64,000 bases of DNA from Kribbella qitaiheensis (GCF_014217565.1 NZ_CP043661.1:5022001-5086000); one strand, 5' to 3'; positions 24,792 through 33,741 are shown, numbered from the stretch's first letter. Notes: generated from the letters alone by a model not told the origin. Numbers and translations: made by a program.

Positions 24792-24802
24792 ACGAAAGTC
24801 GT
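24792..24802. promoter_or_regulatory. candidate operator between ABC exporter and sensor kinase
   Basis: ACGA-AAG-TCGT is a short perfect dyad in the 166-bp gap between the two divergent operons. Similar ACTTTCGT dyads occur upstream of NarL-type kinase/regulator/ABC clusters in related bacteria (recollection), making it a candidate binding site for the response regulator at 26094-26750. Confidence 0.4.
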
Positions 24803-24894
24803 CAGGGACCGGCCCTGACCCCCACCGGAAGGGGGAGACGACGCACACCTGAAGGTGGACGTGGACCCGCACCCAGCGCGACTACGCTGACGCA

Positions 24895-26097
24895 ATGCGA
24901 TGGTTGCGGCGGTGGTATGCCTGGTTCGTCCAGCGCGCCCCGCGGATCCGCGACCTGATGTTCATCGGCTTCAGCCTGCTCACGATCGTCGCGCAGGCCA
25001 CCGCGGGCACCCGCGGCGGCTGGCAGGCGCGCGACTGGTTCGTGCTGGGGGTGGGCATCGCCGGATCGCTGGCGCTGTGGTGGCGCCGCCGGTTTCCCGT
25101 CAGCGTCACGATCATCGCCATCCTCGCGCTGTTCGGCGGCCAGATCTTCGTCCCGATGGGCCTGGCGCTGCTGACGCTCGCGATCCGCCGCCGGGACGCG
25201 ATGCTGGCCGCGCTGAGCCTGGCGGCGTACGTCGCGTACGTCGCGAGCTCCTGGTCCGACCGGAACAGCGATCCCTACGTACTCCTCTTCACCGGGCCGT
25301 TCCTGATCGGCACCTGGGTCGCGGTCGGCGCCTACCTCGGGGCGCGGCGCGACCTGATGGTGTCGCTGCGGGACCGGGCCGAACGCGCGGAGGCCGAGCG
25401 TGAACTCCGCGCGGACCAGGCCCGGCTGGGTGAGCGGGCCCGCATCGCCCAGGAGATGCACGACGTACTGGCGCACAAGGTGTCGCTGATCGCGCTGCAC
25501 GCGGGCGGGCTCGAGGTGAACCCGGCGGTCGGCCCGGAGAAGGTGGAGAGCTCGGCCGGCCTGATCCGGGAGACCGCCCGGCAGGCGATGGAGGACCTTC
25601 GCGAAGTACTCGGCGTACTGCGAACCGACATCAGCTCGGCCGGTGCCGATCTGGCTCCCGTACCGCGGGCCCTCGACCTGGCCCGATTGGTGGAGGCATC
25701 CCGGGCGGCGGGGGTGAACGTGTCGAGCGATCTGGTCTTGCCGGACGAGGTACCGGCTTCGGTGGGGCGTACGGTCTACCGGATCGTGCAGGAGGCGCTG
25801 ACCAACGTGCACAAGCACGCCCGCGGGGTTTCGACCGAAGTGCTGGTGAAGGGTGCGCCGGGAACCGGCGTGACGGTCCGGGTGACCAACGTTCGGCCGG
25901 TGGCGGCCGACTCACTGCTGCCGGGCGCGGGTGCGGGCCTGGTCGGTCTTCGTGAACGGGTCAGTCTGTCCGGCGGAAGCATCTCGACCGGGCCGACCGC
26001 GGACGGCGGCTGGCGGGTCGAGGCCTGGCTGCCGTGGTCCGAGAAGGAGCCGGCCAAACCCGGCGGCACGGCTGACAGCGACAAAGGAGAAGGATGA
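24895..26097 (+). CDS. NarL-type sensor histidine kinase (DesK-like)
   Basis: 400 residues. Five or so membrane helices in the first 150 residues (LMFIGFSLLTIVAQATAG, WFVLGVGIAGSLALWW, VTIIAILALFGGQIFV and others), then a coiled segment rich in Arg/Glu. The HisKA_3 box is ARIAQEMHDVLAHKVSLIAL with His near 190, and the ATPase domain has IVQEALTNVHKHARG and GLVGLRERVSLSGG. It has almost no external loop, as in intramembrane-sensing kinases that monitor envelope stress or the transporter itself. It overlaps the regulator gene by 4 bases. Confidence 0.92.
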   Translation: MRWLRRWYAWFVQRAPRIRDLMFIGFSLLTIVAQATAGTRGGWQARDWFVLGVGIAGSLALWWRRRFPVSVTIIAILALFGGQIFVPMGLALLTLAIRRRDAMLAALSLAAYVAYVASSWSDRNSDPYVLLFTGPFLIGTWVAVGAYLGARRDLMVSLRDRAERAEAERELRADQARLGERARIAQEMHDVLAHKVSLIALHAGGLEVNPAVGPEKVESSAGLIRETARQAMEDLREVLGVLRTDISSAGADLAPVPRALDLARLVEASRAAGVNVSSDLVLPDEVPASVGRTVYRIVQEALTNVHKHARGVSTEVLVKGAPGTGVTVRVTNVRPVAADSLLPGAGAGLVGLRERVSLSGGSISTGPTADGGWRVEAWLPWSEKEPAKPGGTADSDKGEG

Positions 26098-26750
26098 CGC
26101 GGCTGCTGATCGTGGACGACGAGGCGCTGGTCCGGGCCGGACTGAAGATGATCCTCGAGTCGGCCGACGACCTCGAAGTCGTCGCGGAGGCCGACGACGG
26201 CGCCGATGCGGCCGCGATGGTGCGCGAGCATCGCCCGGACGTGGTGCTGATGGACATCCGGATGCCGAGGCTGGACGGGCTCGCCGCCACCCGGGAGTTG
26301 CAGGCGATGCCGGATCCGCCGAAGGTCCTGGTGCTGACGACGTTCGACCTGGACGACTACGTGTTCCGTGCGCTGCAGGCCGGGGCGAGCGGGTTCCTGC
26401 TGAAGGACACACCGCCTCGCGAGCTCGTTCAGGCTGTCCGGGTGGTCGCGGCCGGGGACGCGATGTTGTCGCCGGCGGTGACCCGGCGGTTGATCGGGCA
26501 CTTCGCGGCTGATCAGCGGACCGATCGGCAGCGGGTGGCGCGGGAGCGGCTGACGTCCCTGACCGAGCGGGAGAAAGAAGTGCTGGCCGCGGTCGCCACC
26601 GGGTTGTCCAACGCGGACATCGGCAGGCAGCTGTTCATGAGCGAGGCGACCGTGAAGGCGCACGTGTCCCGGGTGCTGGTGAAGCTCGATGCCACCAACC
26701 GGGTCCAGGTCGCGATCCTTGCCCACGACGCGGGGCTGCTCGACACCTAG
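26094..26750 (+). CDS. NarL/LuxR-family response regulator
   Basis: 218 residues. Receiver domain with VDDEALVRAG, the phospho-acceptor in DVVLMDIRMPRLDG, VLTTFDLDDY and FLLKDTPP; C-terminal LuxR helix-turn-helix with LTEREKEVLAAVATGLSNAD, LFMSEATVKAHVSRVLVKLD. It is coupled (ATGA) to the kinase and likely regulates the divergent ABC exporter. Confidence 0.94.
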   Translation: MTRLLIVDDEALVRAGLKMILESADDLEVVAEADDGADAAAMVREHRPDVVLMDIRMPRLDGLAATRELQAMPDPPKVLVLTTFDLDDYVFRALQAGASGFLLKDTPPRELVQAVRVVAAGDAMLSPAVTRRLIGHFAADQRTDRQRVARERLTSLTEREKEVLAAVATGLSNADIGRQLFMSEATVKAHVSRVLVKLDATNRVQVAILAHDAGLLDT

Positions 26751-26760
26751 GGCAAAAGGG

Positions 26761-26812
26761 AAACCGGTCGCGAGCCGCCGGAGGGGGTGGGGCGACGGCT
26801 CGCGACCGGTTT
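26761..26812. terminator. bidirectional terminator
   Basis: AAACCGGTCGCGAGCCG and CGGCTCGCGACCGGTTT pair perfectly over 17 bp around an 18-base loop. It sits between convergent genes and has A/T at both ends, so it can serve both the regulator gene and the NlpC/P60 gene. Confidence 0.88.
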
Positions 26813-26861
26813 CAGGTCAGCGAGCCACGGGGGGAGTGGGTCTCGCTGACGGGCTGGAGAA

Positions 26862-27710
26862 TCAGGCGCGGCCGAAGGCCACGTTCGAGCTCCAGATCTT
26901 CGCCTTCGCGACCGGGCGACCCGGCTTCGAGGCGTGCCACAGCATGTTGTTCCCGGCGTAGATACCCACGTGGTAGACGCCGCCGCCACCGCTCTTGAAG
27001 AACACCAGGTCGCCGGGCTTGGCCGACTTACGGGTCAGGTGCTTGGTGGCGCTGTACTGCTGGCGCGACGTACGGGGCAGCTTCTTGCCGGCCCGCTTGA
27101 AGACCAGACCGGTGTAGCCCGAGCAGTCGAGGCCGCGGGTGGTCGTGCCGCCGTAGCGGTACGGGGTGCCCTTGAGCTTGGCTGCTTCCTTCAGGACCCG
27201 GGCCTGGAAGGTCGAGCTGCGGCCGGCACCGCCGTGCAGCAGACCGTGGCTCGCGGCATAGAACAGCGAACGCCAGGTGTTCACGGTCACTGTGCCGGTG
27301 CGGGGCAGGCCCACCCGGCGCTGGAAGTTGGCAACCGCCGTGCGAGTGGCGGAGCCGTACCAACCGCCGGCCGGGACGTCCAGGAAGCGCTGGACTCCAC
27401 GAACGGCCGAACCGGCGTCCGCGTAACGGAGCAGCGGCTTCTGGGCGACAGGCAGGTTACCCCGGGCCCACGCGGCCGAGGTGGTCTTGGTAGTGGCCGC
27501 CGAGGCGGTCGAGGGGGTGCCGGCGACGGTGAGGATCGCCCCACCACTGACGGCGAGGCCGACCGAAAGGACGGCGGCTGCGGCGCGCGGGGCGGCCGCG
27601 GACTTGTTGGTCTTGCGGTGCTTGGCCAGGGTCCGGCCGGCGGGCCGGGTACTGGATTCGCTTTGGTGACTGACAGCAGGCATCGCTGTCCGTCGGATGG
27701 TGACGGGCAT
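26862..27710 (-). CDS. secreted NlpC/P60 cell-wall hydrolase with peptidoglycan-binding domain
   Basis: 282 residues. A long N-terminal region ends in a signal-type segment (AVLSVGLAVSGGAILTVAG...ASAA, cleavage near 72). A PG_binding_1 domain follows (GSAVRGVQRFLDVPAGGWYG, residues 100-150), then NlpC/P60 (170-282) with the catalytic Cys in GLDCSGYTG, the His in GGGVYHVGIYAG and the third polar residue in WHASKPG. It cleaves peptide cross-links of the wall. GGGAG 7 bases before ATG 27710 sets the start. The leader carries a c-di-AMP riboswitch, the usual regulation for such hydrolases in actinobacteria. Confidence 0.92.
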   Translation of the reverse strand: MPVTIRRTAMPAVSHQSESSTRPAGRTLAKHRKTNKSAAAPRAAAAVLSVGLAVSGGAILTVAGTPSTASAATTKTTSAAWARGNLPVAQKPLLRYADAGSAVRGVQRFLDVPAGGWYGSATRTAVANFQRRVGLPRTGTVTVNTWRSLFYAASHGLLHGGAGRSSTFQARVLKEAAKLKGTPYRYGGTTTRGLDCSGYTGLVFKRAGKKLPRTSRQQYSATKHLTRKSAKPGDLVFFKSGGGGVYHVGIYAGNNMLWHASKPGRPVAKAKIWSSNVAFGRA

Positions 27711-27717
27711 GGTTGTC

Positions 27718-27868
27718 TCCCGACGCCTGCGGAGTTAGCTGTCGGGTTCGGGCTGAGAGTCGATAGCCCGGTCCGCTCCCGCGGACTTCACCCCAGGGAC
27801 CCGACCACTCACGGTCGGACCCCAACCTCCTGGGTCCCCCACTCCTGCCATGGTTGTTCGAGGGGAAC
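27718..27868 (-). promoter_or_regulatory. ydaO/yuaA-type cyclic di-AMP riboswitch
   Basis: Read on the minus strand, the leader contains the conserved elements in order: GGGGGACCCAGGAGGTTGGG, a variable hairpin (GTCCGACC...GGTCGGG), GGGGTGAAGTCC, CCGGGCTA, and the hallmark CCGACAGCTAACTCCGCAGG directly before the start region. This is the actinobacterial form of the c-di-AMP riboswitch, which turns off wall hydrolase genes when c-di-AMP is high. The ribosome-binding site overlaps the 3' end, consistent with control at or before translation. Boundaries are approximate. Confidence 0.88.
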
Positions 27869-28112
27869 AGGTGCGCCTGGCAGGACTCGGCGTTTGACAC
27901 ACCTGCAGTTCGTCTCATTTGTCGAACCGCCGCCGACTGTATAACAGAACGATCACGACGCAAACCCTCAGATCCACAGAGACCCTCCGGAAAGCCCTCA
28001 AACGGCTCTCTGATGGCTCAGGGACCGCTGGTGAACACCAGGAGGCCTGAGCGTGTCTGAGCGCGTCTCAGGCGGCCGTATGGCCATTATGTGTGACCTG
28101 AGTCACATTTTG

Positions 28113-28150
28113 TGAGTACCCTCTGTGACAACGACCACAGAGGGTACTCA
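28113..28150 (-). terminator. terminator of the threonine-dehydratase-like gene
   Basis: TGAGTACCCTCTGTG and CACAGAGGGTACTCA form a perfect 15-bp stem with an 8-base loop, 24 bases beyond the stop codon. Confidence 0.88.
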
Positions 28151-28174
28151 GGGCCCTCTCAGGAGGGGCCTGGA

Positions 28175-29131
28175 TCAGCCCTTTCCGAGCAGCTCCAGGA
28201 AGCGTTCCAGGCCCACGTTCCCGCCTGAAAGCACGACTCCGACGCGGTCCGGCAGGTCCTGGATCCGCCCGGTCAGCAGTGCCGCCAGCGCGCAGGCGCC
28301 ACTCGGCTCCAGGACGAGCTTGAGCCGCTCGAACGCGAAGGCCATCGCGGCCCGGATCTCGTCGTCGCTGACCAGCTCGACCCCGGCCAGCAGCCGCCGG
28401 TTGATCTCGAAGGTGAGCTCGCCCGGGATCGAGATGGCCTGGCCGTCCGCGATCGTCCGCGGTACGCCGATCTCGACCCGCTCGCCGGCTGCCAGCGACC
28501 GGGCCGTGTCGTCGCCCGCCTCGGGCTCGACCCCGATCACCCGGATCCCCGGCGACAGCGCGGTGGCGGCCGTCGCGCAGCCGGCGATCAGGCCGCCGCC
28601 ACCGATCGGGGCAAGCAGTGCCCCGAGCTGCCCCACCTCTTCGATCAGCTCGAGCGCGACCGTGCCCTGGCCGGCCATCACGTCGTAGTGGTCGTACGGC
28701 GGGATCAAGGCCAGTCCGCGGTCCTCGGCGAGCTGGGTCGCGAGCGCCGTACGGTCCCCGGTGTACCGGTCGTACGTGACCACTTCGGCGCCGTACCCCT
28801 TGGTCGCCGCCAGCTTCGTCGGTGGCGCGTCCTCGGGCATCAGTATCACCGCGGTCGTCCCCACGAGCGACGCCGCCAGCGCGACCGCCTGGGCGTGGTT
28901 CCCGGACGAGTACGCCGTGACGCCGCGACCGAGCTGCTCCGGGCTCAACCGGCTGACCGCGTTGAAGGCGCCCCGGAACTTGAAGGCCCCGATCCGCTGA
29001 AAGTTCTCGGCCTTGAGGAACACCTCGGCGCCGACCCGCTCGTTCAATGTCCGCGACGTGATCACCGGTGTCCGGTGTGCCACTCCCTCGATCCGCTGGG
29101 CGGCTTCCCGGACATCCTCGATGCTGAGCAT
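28175..29131 (-). CDS. PLP-dependent threonine/serine dehydratase-like enzyme
   Basis: 318 residues, fold type II PLP enzyme. The PLP-lysine lies in the motif AFKFRGAFNA (near 50), the substrate-binding loop is YSSGNHAQAVA (near 75) and the phosphate cup is APIGGGGLIAGCA (near 175). Near the C-terminus VVLSGGNVGLE replaces the ACT domain of biosynthetic IlvA, so this is the short form: catabolic threonine dehydratase, serine racemase or hydroxyaspartate dehydratase. It ends 16 bases after the preceding gene's stop region and has its own terminator. Confidence 0.85.
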   Translation of the reverse strand: MLSIEDVREAAQRIEGVAHRTPVITSRTLNERVGAEVFLKAENFQRIGAFKFRGAFNAVSRLSPEQLGRGVTAYSSGNHAQAVALAASLVGTTAVILMPEDAPPTKLAATKGYGAEVVTYDRYTGDRTALATQLAEDRGLALIPPYDHYDVMAGQGTVALELIEEVGQLGALLAPIGGGGLIAGCATAATALSPGIRVIGVEPEAGDDTARSLAAGERVEIGVPRTIADGQAISIPGELTFEINRRLLAGVELVSDDEIRAAMAFAFERLKLVLEPSGACALAALLTGRIQDLPDRVGVVLSGGNVGLERFLELLGKG

Positions 29132-29147
29132 GCCCGAGAATCTACCG

Positions 29148-30980
29148 TCAGCAAGAGATCTTGGTGTCTCCGACTCCGATGCAGAGGTCCTGGCCGGGGC
29201 CGCCGTCGAGGGTGTTGTGACCGGTGCCGCCGATCAGCAGGTCCTTGCCGTTGCCGCCGCGCAGGATGTCGTTGCCGCCCAGTCCGAGGATGAGGTCGTC
29301 GCCGCCGAGGCCGCACAGTACGTCGGCTCCGGCAGTACCCAGGAGCAGATCGCTCCCAGCAGTACCGGTCTTGGTGCAGGCCGCTGCGGGTGGTACTTCG
29401 GCTATCTCGACCGACCCGGCTTCACAGTTGGTGCCCTGCGGTCGGGTGATGCCGCGTTGGTCGACAGCAAGTACTGTGCACGCCGCTGCCGGTACTGCGC
29501 CGTTGGCGAGGCTTGCGGCCAGCGGCAGCATCGTCTGGGTCGGGCCGCCGTTGCTGGCCAGCGCGCCTAGCTGCGGGCTACCGATGTTGCTGTGGTCGCC
29601 CACCCCGGCCAGGCTGCAACTGCCGTCGCCGTCGAGGTTGTAGCCGGTAGAAGTGGTGAGTAGCTCGATGCCGCAGTCGCTGGAGCCAGTGCCTCCGGCA
29701 AGGATCGAGCCGAAGGTGTGCAGGCCCGCGTTGGTGGCCACGTTGCGGCCCACGCCTCCTGCTGTATTACCCGAGACGGTCGCGTGCTGCAGGTAGACGT
29801 CATGGGCGAGCGTGTAGACGCCACCGCCGGCCGCGGTCGCACTGTTGCCGGTGACGGTGGAGTTGTCGACCCGTACCTCGCCGGTGACCGCGTAGATGCC
29901 ACCGCCCTGGCTGTCGACGGCACCAGAGGCGCTGTTGTTGCTGATGGTCGACCGGGTGACGATGATCTGCGCCGGTGGCGGGCCGCTGGAGTTCTCGATG
30001 ATGGCGGTGTTGATCCCGCCGCCAGAGCCGGTCTTGGAGTTGCCGGACACGGTCGAGTCGATCACTGACACCACTGGCTGATCAACGGGCGTGTCCTGGT
30101 CGAACAGCACCTGGATGCCGCCACCGCTGCTGGTCCCGGAAGGGTGGTTGCCGGTCACGGTCGAGCCGGTCACCGTCAGGTCGCCACAGGCCGAGCAGAT
30201 CACGCCGGTACCGCCGTTGTTGTCCACTGTCGTATTAGTAAGAGCGAACAGGCCCGAGCCCTGCCCGGTGGTCCGTACACCGTCGCTGCCGTTCCCGCTG
30301 ATCGTCGAGCCGCTCACGGACAGGGCCCCGTCGGTCAGGCCGACGCCCCGTCCGGTGTTGTTGGTAATAGAGGTGTCGGTGATGTGCACCTGGCCCAGCG
30401 ACAGCGCCACGCCCGTACCGGTGTTGTCGTGGATGTTGGAGCCGGTCAGGTTGAGGATGGCGCCACCGAGGGGGCTCTCGAGCACCCGGCCTGCGCCGCC
30501 CGCGTTCCCGGTCACCGTGGTGTCGTCGAGAGTCGCGTCGCCCGCGTGCTGCAGCGCCGCACCGAAGAGGTCGTCGCCGCCGGTCAAGGTCAGCTCGTGC
30601 AAGGTGAGTGAGCCGTCGGAGTCGAGCGTGTTCATCACCCGCTCGCCCGCGCAGTTCTGGTCGATGGTCGATCCGCTGCCCTCGATCGTGAGTGGTTGCG
30701 CCGACGTACTGTCCAGGTCCCCGGTCGCGTTCGTGTCGTCGTCACCGCACAGGTTCAGCCCGTACGTCGCGGCCGCGGCAAGGGTGATCGTGGTCGCGTC
30801 GCCGGCGGCGTTGGCCGTGGTGATGGCCTCTCGCAGCGAGGTCACCCCGTCGGCGCCGTTCACGACATCCGCGGTGGTGGTGACAGTGATGGGGGCAGCC
30901 TGGGCAGACCCGGCCTGCCCGATGGCAAACAGCAGTGCCCCGATCATGGCGACGACAATGGACAGCACAACGCGACGCAT
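29148..30980 (-). CDS. secreted right-handed beta-helix protein with RTX-like C-terminus
   Basis: 610 residues from ATG 30980. Signal peptide VVLSIVVAMIGALLFAIGQA...AQA, then ITVTTTADVVNGADGVTSLR, the opening typical of 'CSLREAI' secreted proteins. Many parallel-helix rungs follow, recognisable by recurring S.(I/V)..N.G.G and STVTGN/STISGN strings between about 130 and 480. The last 65 residues carry glycine-rich nonapeptides (GTAGADVLCGLGGDD, LGLGGNDILRGGNGKD, GGPGQDLCIG) that bind Ca2+ in RTX proteins. A surface or polysaccharide-binding role is likely; no catalytic residues could be assigned. A 116-codon upstream extension overlaps the divergent gene and is rejected. Confidence 0.82.
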   Translation of the reverse strand: MRRVVLSIVVAMIGALLFAIGQAGSAQAAPITVTTTADVVNGADGVTSLREAITTANAAGDATTITLAAAATYGLNLCGDDDTNATGDLDSTSAQPLTIEGSGSTIDQNCAGERVMNTLDSDGSLTLHELTLTGGDDLFGAALQHAGDATLDDTTVTGNAGGAGRVLESPLGGAILNLTGSNIHDNTGTGVALSLGQVHITDTSITNNTGRGVGLTDGALSVSGSTISGNGSDGVRTTGQGSGLFALTNTTVDNNGGTGVICSACGDLTVTGSTVTGNHPSGTSSGGGIQVLFDQDTPVDQPVVSVIDSTVSGNSKTGSGGGINTAIIENSSGPPPAQIIVTRSTISNNSASGAVDSQGGGIYAVTGEVRVDNSTVTGNSATAAGGGVYTLAHDVYLQHATVSGNTAGGVGRNVATNAGLHTFGSILAGGTGSSDCGIELLTTSTGYNLDGDGSCSLAGVGDHSNIGSPQLGALASNGGPTQTMLPLAASLANGAVPAAACTVLAVDQRGITRPQGTNCEAGSVEIAEVPPAAACTKTGTAGSDLLLGTAGADVLCGLGGDDLILGLGGNDILRGGNGKDLLIGGTGHNTLDGGPGQDLCIGVGDTKISC

Positions 30981-31155
30981 GGAACCCCCCAAACCGTTTG
31001 CGGTTCCCCCCGGCAACCGGCTCGAACCCACACGGTCCCACAAGCCGTCTGCTGACCGCCAGACTTCGTAGCATCGCCATGTCAAGAAGACTGCGCCGGT
31101 TCCGTACTGATGATGAGCGGTTCCCGACGGGGGAGCCGGGTCTGAAGGAGACATC

Positions 31156-31518
31156 GTGAAATACCTACTGGTCCTGAACATCAACCCTGACGTGCTGAAC
31201 GCCCTGACCGAGACCGAGCAGCAGGCGATCTTCAGCGGGCACGAGAAGTTCATGGCCGTCACCCAGGAGTCGGGCGAGTTCCACAGCACGGCCGCGCTGG
31301 CCGAGCCGGCCAAGACGGCTGTCGTCAAGGTCCGCGACGGCGTGCCGGCGGTGACGGACGGCCCGTTCGTGGAGGCGAAAGAGTTCCTGGCGGGCTACTA
31401 CCTGATCGACGTCGCGAGCAAGGAGCGGGCCTACGAACTCGCCGCGCTGATCCCGGACGCCGCCATCGAGGGCCTCGGCGTCGAGGTCCGCGAGGTCATC
31501 CACGAGGTCGGTCTGTAG
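31156..31518 (+). CDS. YCII-related (DGPF-domain) protein
   Basis: 120 residues of the YCII/DGPF family: MKYLLVLNI at the start, EKFMAVTQESGEFHSTAAL in the middle and the signature VTDGPFVEAKEFLAGYYLID near residue 75. In actinobacteria these small ferredoxin-like-fold proteins often precede ECF sigma-factor genes, but none is adjacent here. Start ATG at 31156 has GAAGGAG about 7 bases upstream. Function unknown. Confidence 0.9.
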   Translation: MKYLLVLNINPDVLNALTETEQQAIFSGHEKFMAVTQESGEFHSTAALAEPAKTAVVKVRDGVPAVTDGPFVEAKEFLAGYYLIDVASKERAYELAALIPDAAIEGLGVEVREVIHEVGL

Positions 31519-31544
31519 GTAACACGGACGCTCCGGAAACACGA

Positions 31545-31578
31545 AACGGCAGGATCTCCAGCTGGAGGTCCTGCCGTT
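31545..31578. terminator. bidirectional terminator
   Basis: AACGGCAGGA/TCCTGCCGTT with an inner CTCC/GGAG stem forms a continuous hairpin between the convergent YCII and DUF1508 genes. Confidence 0.85.
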
Positions 31579-31587
31579 CGGGTGTGT

Positions 31588-31770
31588 TCAGGAGGTCTGG
31601 TCGTCGATGGCCGCGTCGCCCGCGTTCTTCTTGATCGACTCGATCCCGTTCAGCGCGCCGTCCTTCGTCTTGTAGCTCTCGCTGCTCGCGATCACCTCGC
31701 CGTTGCCGGCCTTCAACCGGAACCGGAACCCGCCCGACTTGTCCTCGTACAGCTCGAACTTTCCCGCCAT
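31588..31770 (-). CDS. DUF1508 (YegP-family) protein
   Basis: 60 residues containing one DUF1508 unit: KFELYEDKSGGFRFRLKAGN followed by GEVIASSESYKTKDGALNGI. Enterobacterial YegP has two units; single-unit forms are common in actinobacteria. Function is unknown. GGAGG lies 7 bases before the ATG at 31770. Confidence 0.93.
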   Translation of the reverse strand: MAGKFELYEDKSGGFRFRLKAGNGEVIASSESYKTKDGALNGIESIKKNAGDAAIDDQTS

Positions 31771-31875
31771 TGGAAAACCTCCGTGTCATGAGCCAGTAAC
31801 GCTCCGGAGCCTAGACCCGCAGCCCGGCAAACCCCCACCCCGACACTTCGTACGGGGTTCAGGAGTTGATGGCGA

Positions 31876-32430
31876 TCACGAGGCGAGGCGGTGGCGGATC
31901 GCGGTGATGTGGGTGTCGCGGGAGACGGGGCCGTCGAAGCGAAGCCGGTCGTAGGCGGTGAACTCGGGCTCGAGTTCGTCCAGTTCGTCGACCAGCAGCT
32001 TCAGCTGTGCCCGGTCAGTGGTGACGTCGATCGCCTTCATAAGTTCACTTTTTCGATGGATCGTGGCCGGCGTGACCGAATGCAGGCAGACATACTGACC
32101 GCTCAAGTAGGCATCCCATTCTTCGTTGCCATCGGCAAGGTCTTTCCACTGCGCGACGAACCAGCCCCGCAAATCCGATAGCCCGACCTGGTCGGCCAGT
32201 GCGAAGAGATCCGCCGGCACCATCTCGGCGCCGTCCGACCGCAGATAGCCGGGCATCGGAAGTTGCCCCGCGAGCATCAGCCGCCGCACGTCGTCCACGT
32301 CCCGGTCCTGCTCCGCACAGAGCTCGGTCAGCACGCGGTACTGCCGGGTGACATAAGCGTCGTCCTCGGCACTCATCGGGTGCTCGCCATTGATCTCACA
32401 AAATCTCGCAGCCAAAGCTTCCTGAGTCAT
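31876..32430 (-). CDS. conserved actinobacterial protein, DUF6058-like
   Basis: 184 residues, soluble. Blocks YVTRQYRVLTELCAEQDRDV and LPMPGYLRSDGAEMVPADLF near the N-terminus are characteristic of a family I recall as DUF6058; the assignment is from memory. The middle (FVAQWKDLADGNEEWDAYLS) and the Cys in QYVCLHSVTP are also typical. It does not show DNA-binding motifs. Isolated gene with its own start context; role unknown. Confidence 0.65.
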   Translation of the reverse strand: MTQEALAARFCEINGEHPMSAEDDAYVTRQYRVLTELCAEQDRDVDDVRRLMLAGQLPMPGYLRSDGAEMVPADLFALADQVGLSDLRGWFVAQWKDLADGNEEWDAYLSGQYVCLHSVTPATIHRKSELMKAIDVTTDRAQLKLLVDELDELEPEFTAYDRLRFDGPVSRDTHITAIRHRLAS

Positions 32431-32476
32431 GGCTCGAAGCTAACCCCGGACCACTTCGGCGTACGGCGAACTGTCG

Positions 32477-33050
32477 TTAGCGCGGCCGGTCGGCGCCCGG
32501 CCACGGGCCTAGGGGTGGGCCGTCGGCGTCCGGGCGGTCCTCGGTCTCCGTCTTATAGGGACGGAGTCCGCGCGCCTCGTAGTTGGCGAGGGCATTCGGG
32601 CCGTCGAGGGTGTTGGTGTGCAGCCAGACGCGGCTGATCAGTCCGATCCCCGGATGCCGTTCGTTCAGGGTCCAGGCCTGCTGGAGCCCGACCGTGAGGA
32701 GGTGTCCGCCGATACCCCGCCCGATGAACCCGGGCAGCAGGCCGAAGTTCTCCACCTCGACCTCGGTGCCGATCGCCTTCATCGCGATGTACCCGGGCCG
32801 GTACGCCGCCGACGTACGGGACCCAGGTCTCGAAGCCGGGCCGGTTGAGCCACTGGGTCCATTGCTCCCAGGTCCACGCCAGCTTCTCGGACCAGTGCCA
32901 GTCGCCGCCGACCGAGGCGTAGAGGAAGCGCGAGAACTCCGGTGAGATCTCCTCGACCCGCTCGATGTCGACCGCGTCCTTCGGCTTTCGCGCCGGCCTC
33001 ACCTCGTCCGGGCTGTGCAGCTCGAGGTAGGTGACAGTGCTGACAGCCAC
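32477..33050 (-). pseudogene. GNAT acetyltransferase with +1 frameshift
   Basis: Two frames together give one GNAT protein of about 190 residues. The first part (STVTYLELHSPDEVRPARK ... FETWVPYVGGVPA) runs from GTG 33050 to near 32797; the second (GYIAMKAIGTEVEVENFGLL, GFIGRGIGGHLLTVGLQQAW) continues in another frame to 32477. Removing one G from the GGG at 32795-32797 restores a continuous protein with the acetyl-CoA loop GRGIGG. The GTG overlaps the stop of the TetR gene by 1 base. Either a young pseudogene or a sequencing error. Confidence 0.75.
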
Positions 33051-33730
33051 TACTTCTGCCGAGCCGGTAGTACGCCGCGGACGCCGGCTACTACGAGCTC
33101 GACGCCGAAGTCGTAGTACCGGTCGGTGGAGGCTGGGCAGACCAGGGTGTCGGCCGCGGCGGTGATCAGCGGGTAGCGCCGCGGTGACAGGGCGGCGAGT
33201 GAGGCGCGCTTGGCGCGGAGGGCGTCCTCGCGGGCGACCGGGTCGGTGACCTCGGTGGCACCCGGCTCCATCGTGACGAGGGTGATCAGCGAGCACAGTG
33301 ACTGCCGGCCGACCTCGGCCGCGTCGTCGACGGAGAAGCCCGCCTCGGTGAGGAGCTCCATCGTGCGTTCGGCCATCGCCAGGCCTGGTTCGGTGACCAG
33401 GATGCGGAACATCGCCAGCTGAGCGACCTTCGGATGCGGCCGGAGGGCGGCGACGAAGGCGGTCAGGATCGCATGGAGCTGGACGTCCCAGGGGTCGTCG
33501 TTCGGCTCGGGCAGGGCGATGTCGGCCAGCATCCGGTCGCCGATCGCGGCCAGCAGGTCGTCCTTGTCGCTGAAGTGCCGGTAGAGGGCCATCGGGGTGA
33601 CCTCGTGCTGCTGGGCCAGCCGTCTGATCGTGATCGCCTCGAGCCCTTCGAGGTCGGCCAGGGCCAGCGCGCTGATCGCCAGCTTCTCCGGGTCGAGCCG
33701 CTTCGCGGTCTCCTTGCTGATCGTCGCCAC
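33050..33730 (-). CDS. TetR-family repressor
   Basis: 226 residues, GTG start. N-terminal helix-turn-helix is clear: AISALALADLEGLEAITIRR, LAQQHEVTPMALYRHFSDKD. The C-terminal ligand domain is helical with MFRILVTEPGLAMAERTMEL. It is divergent from a DHA2 drug exporter across 90 bp carrying repeated dyads, the standard repressor/exporter arrangement. The downstream GNAT overlaps its stop codon. Confidence 0.93.
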   Translation of the reverse strand: MATISKETAKRLDPEKLAISALALADLEGLEAITIRRLAQQHEVTPMALYRHFSDKDDLLAAIGDRMLADIALPEPNDDPWDVQLHAILTAFVAALRPHPKVAQLAMFRILVTEPGLAMAERTMELLTEAGFSVDDAAEVGRQSLCSLITLVTMEPGATEVTDPVAREDALRAKRASLAALSPRRYPLITAAADTLVCPASTDRYYDFGVELVVAGVRGVLPARQK

Positions 33731-33741
33731 GTTGACAAGTG

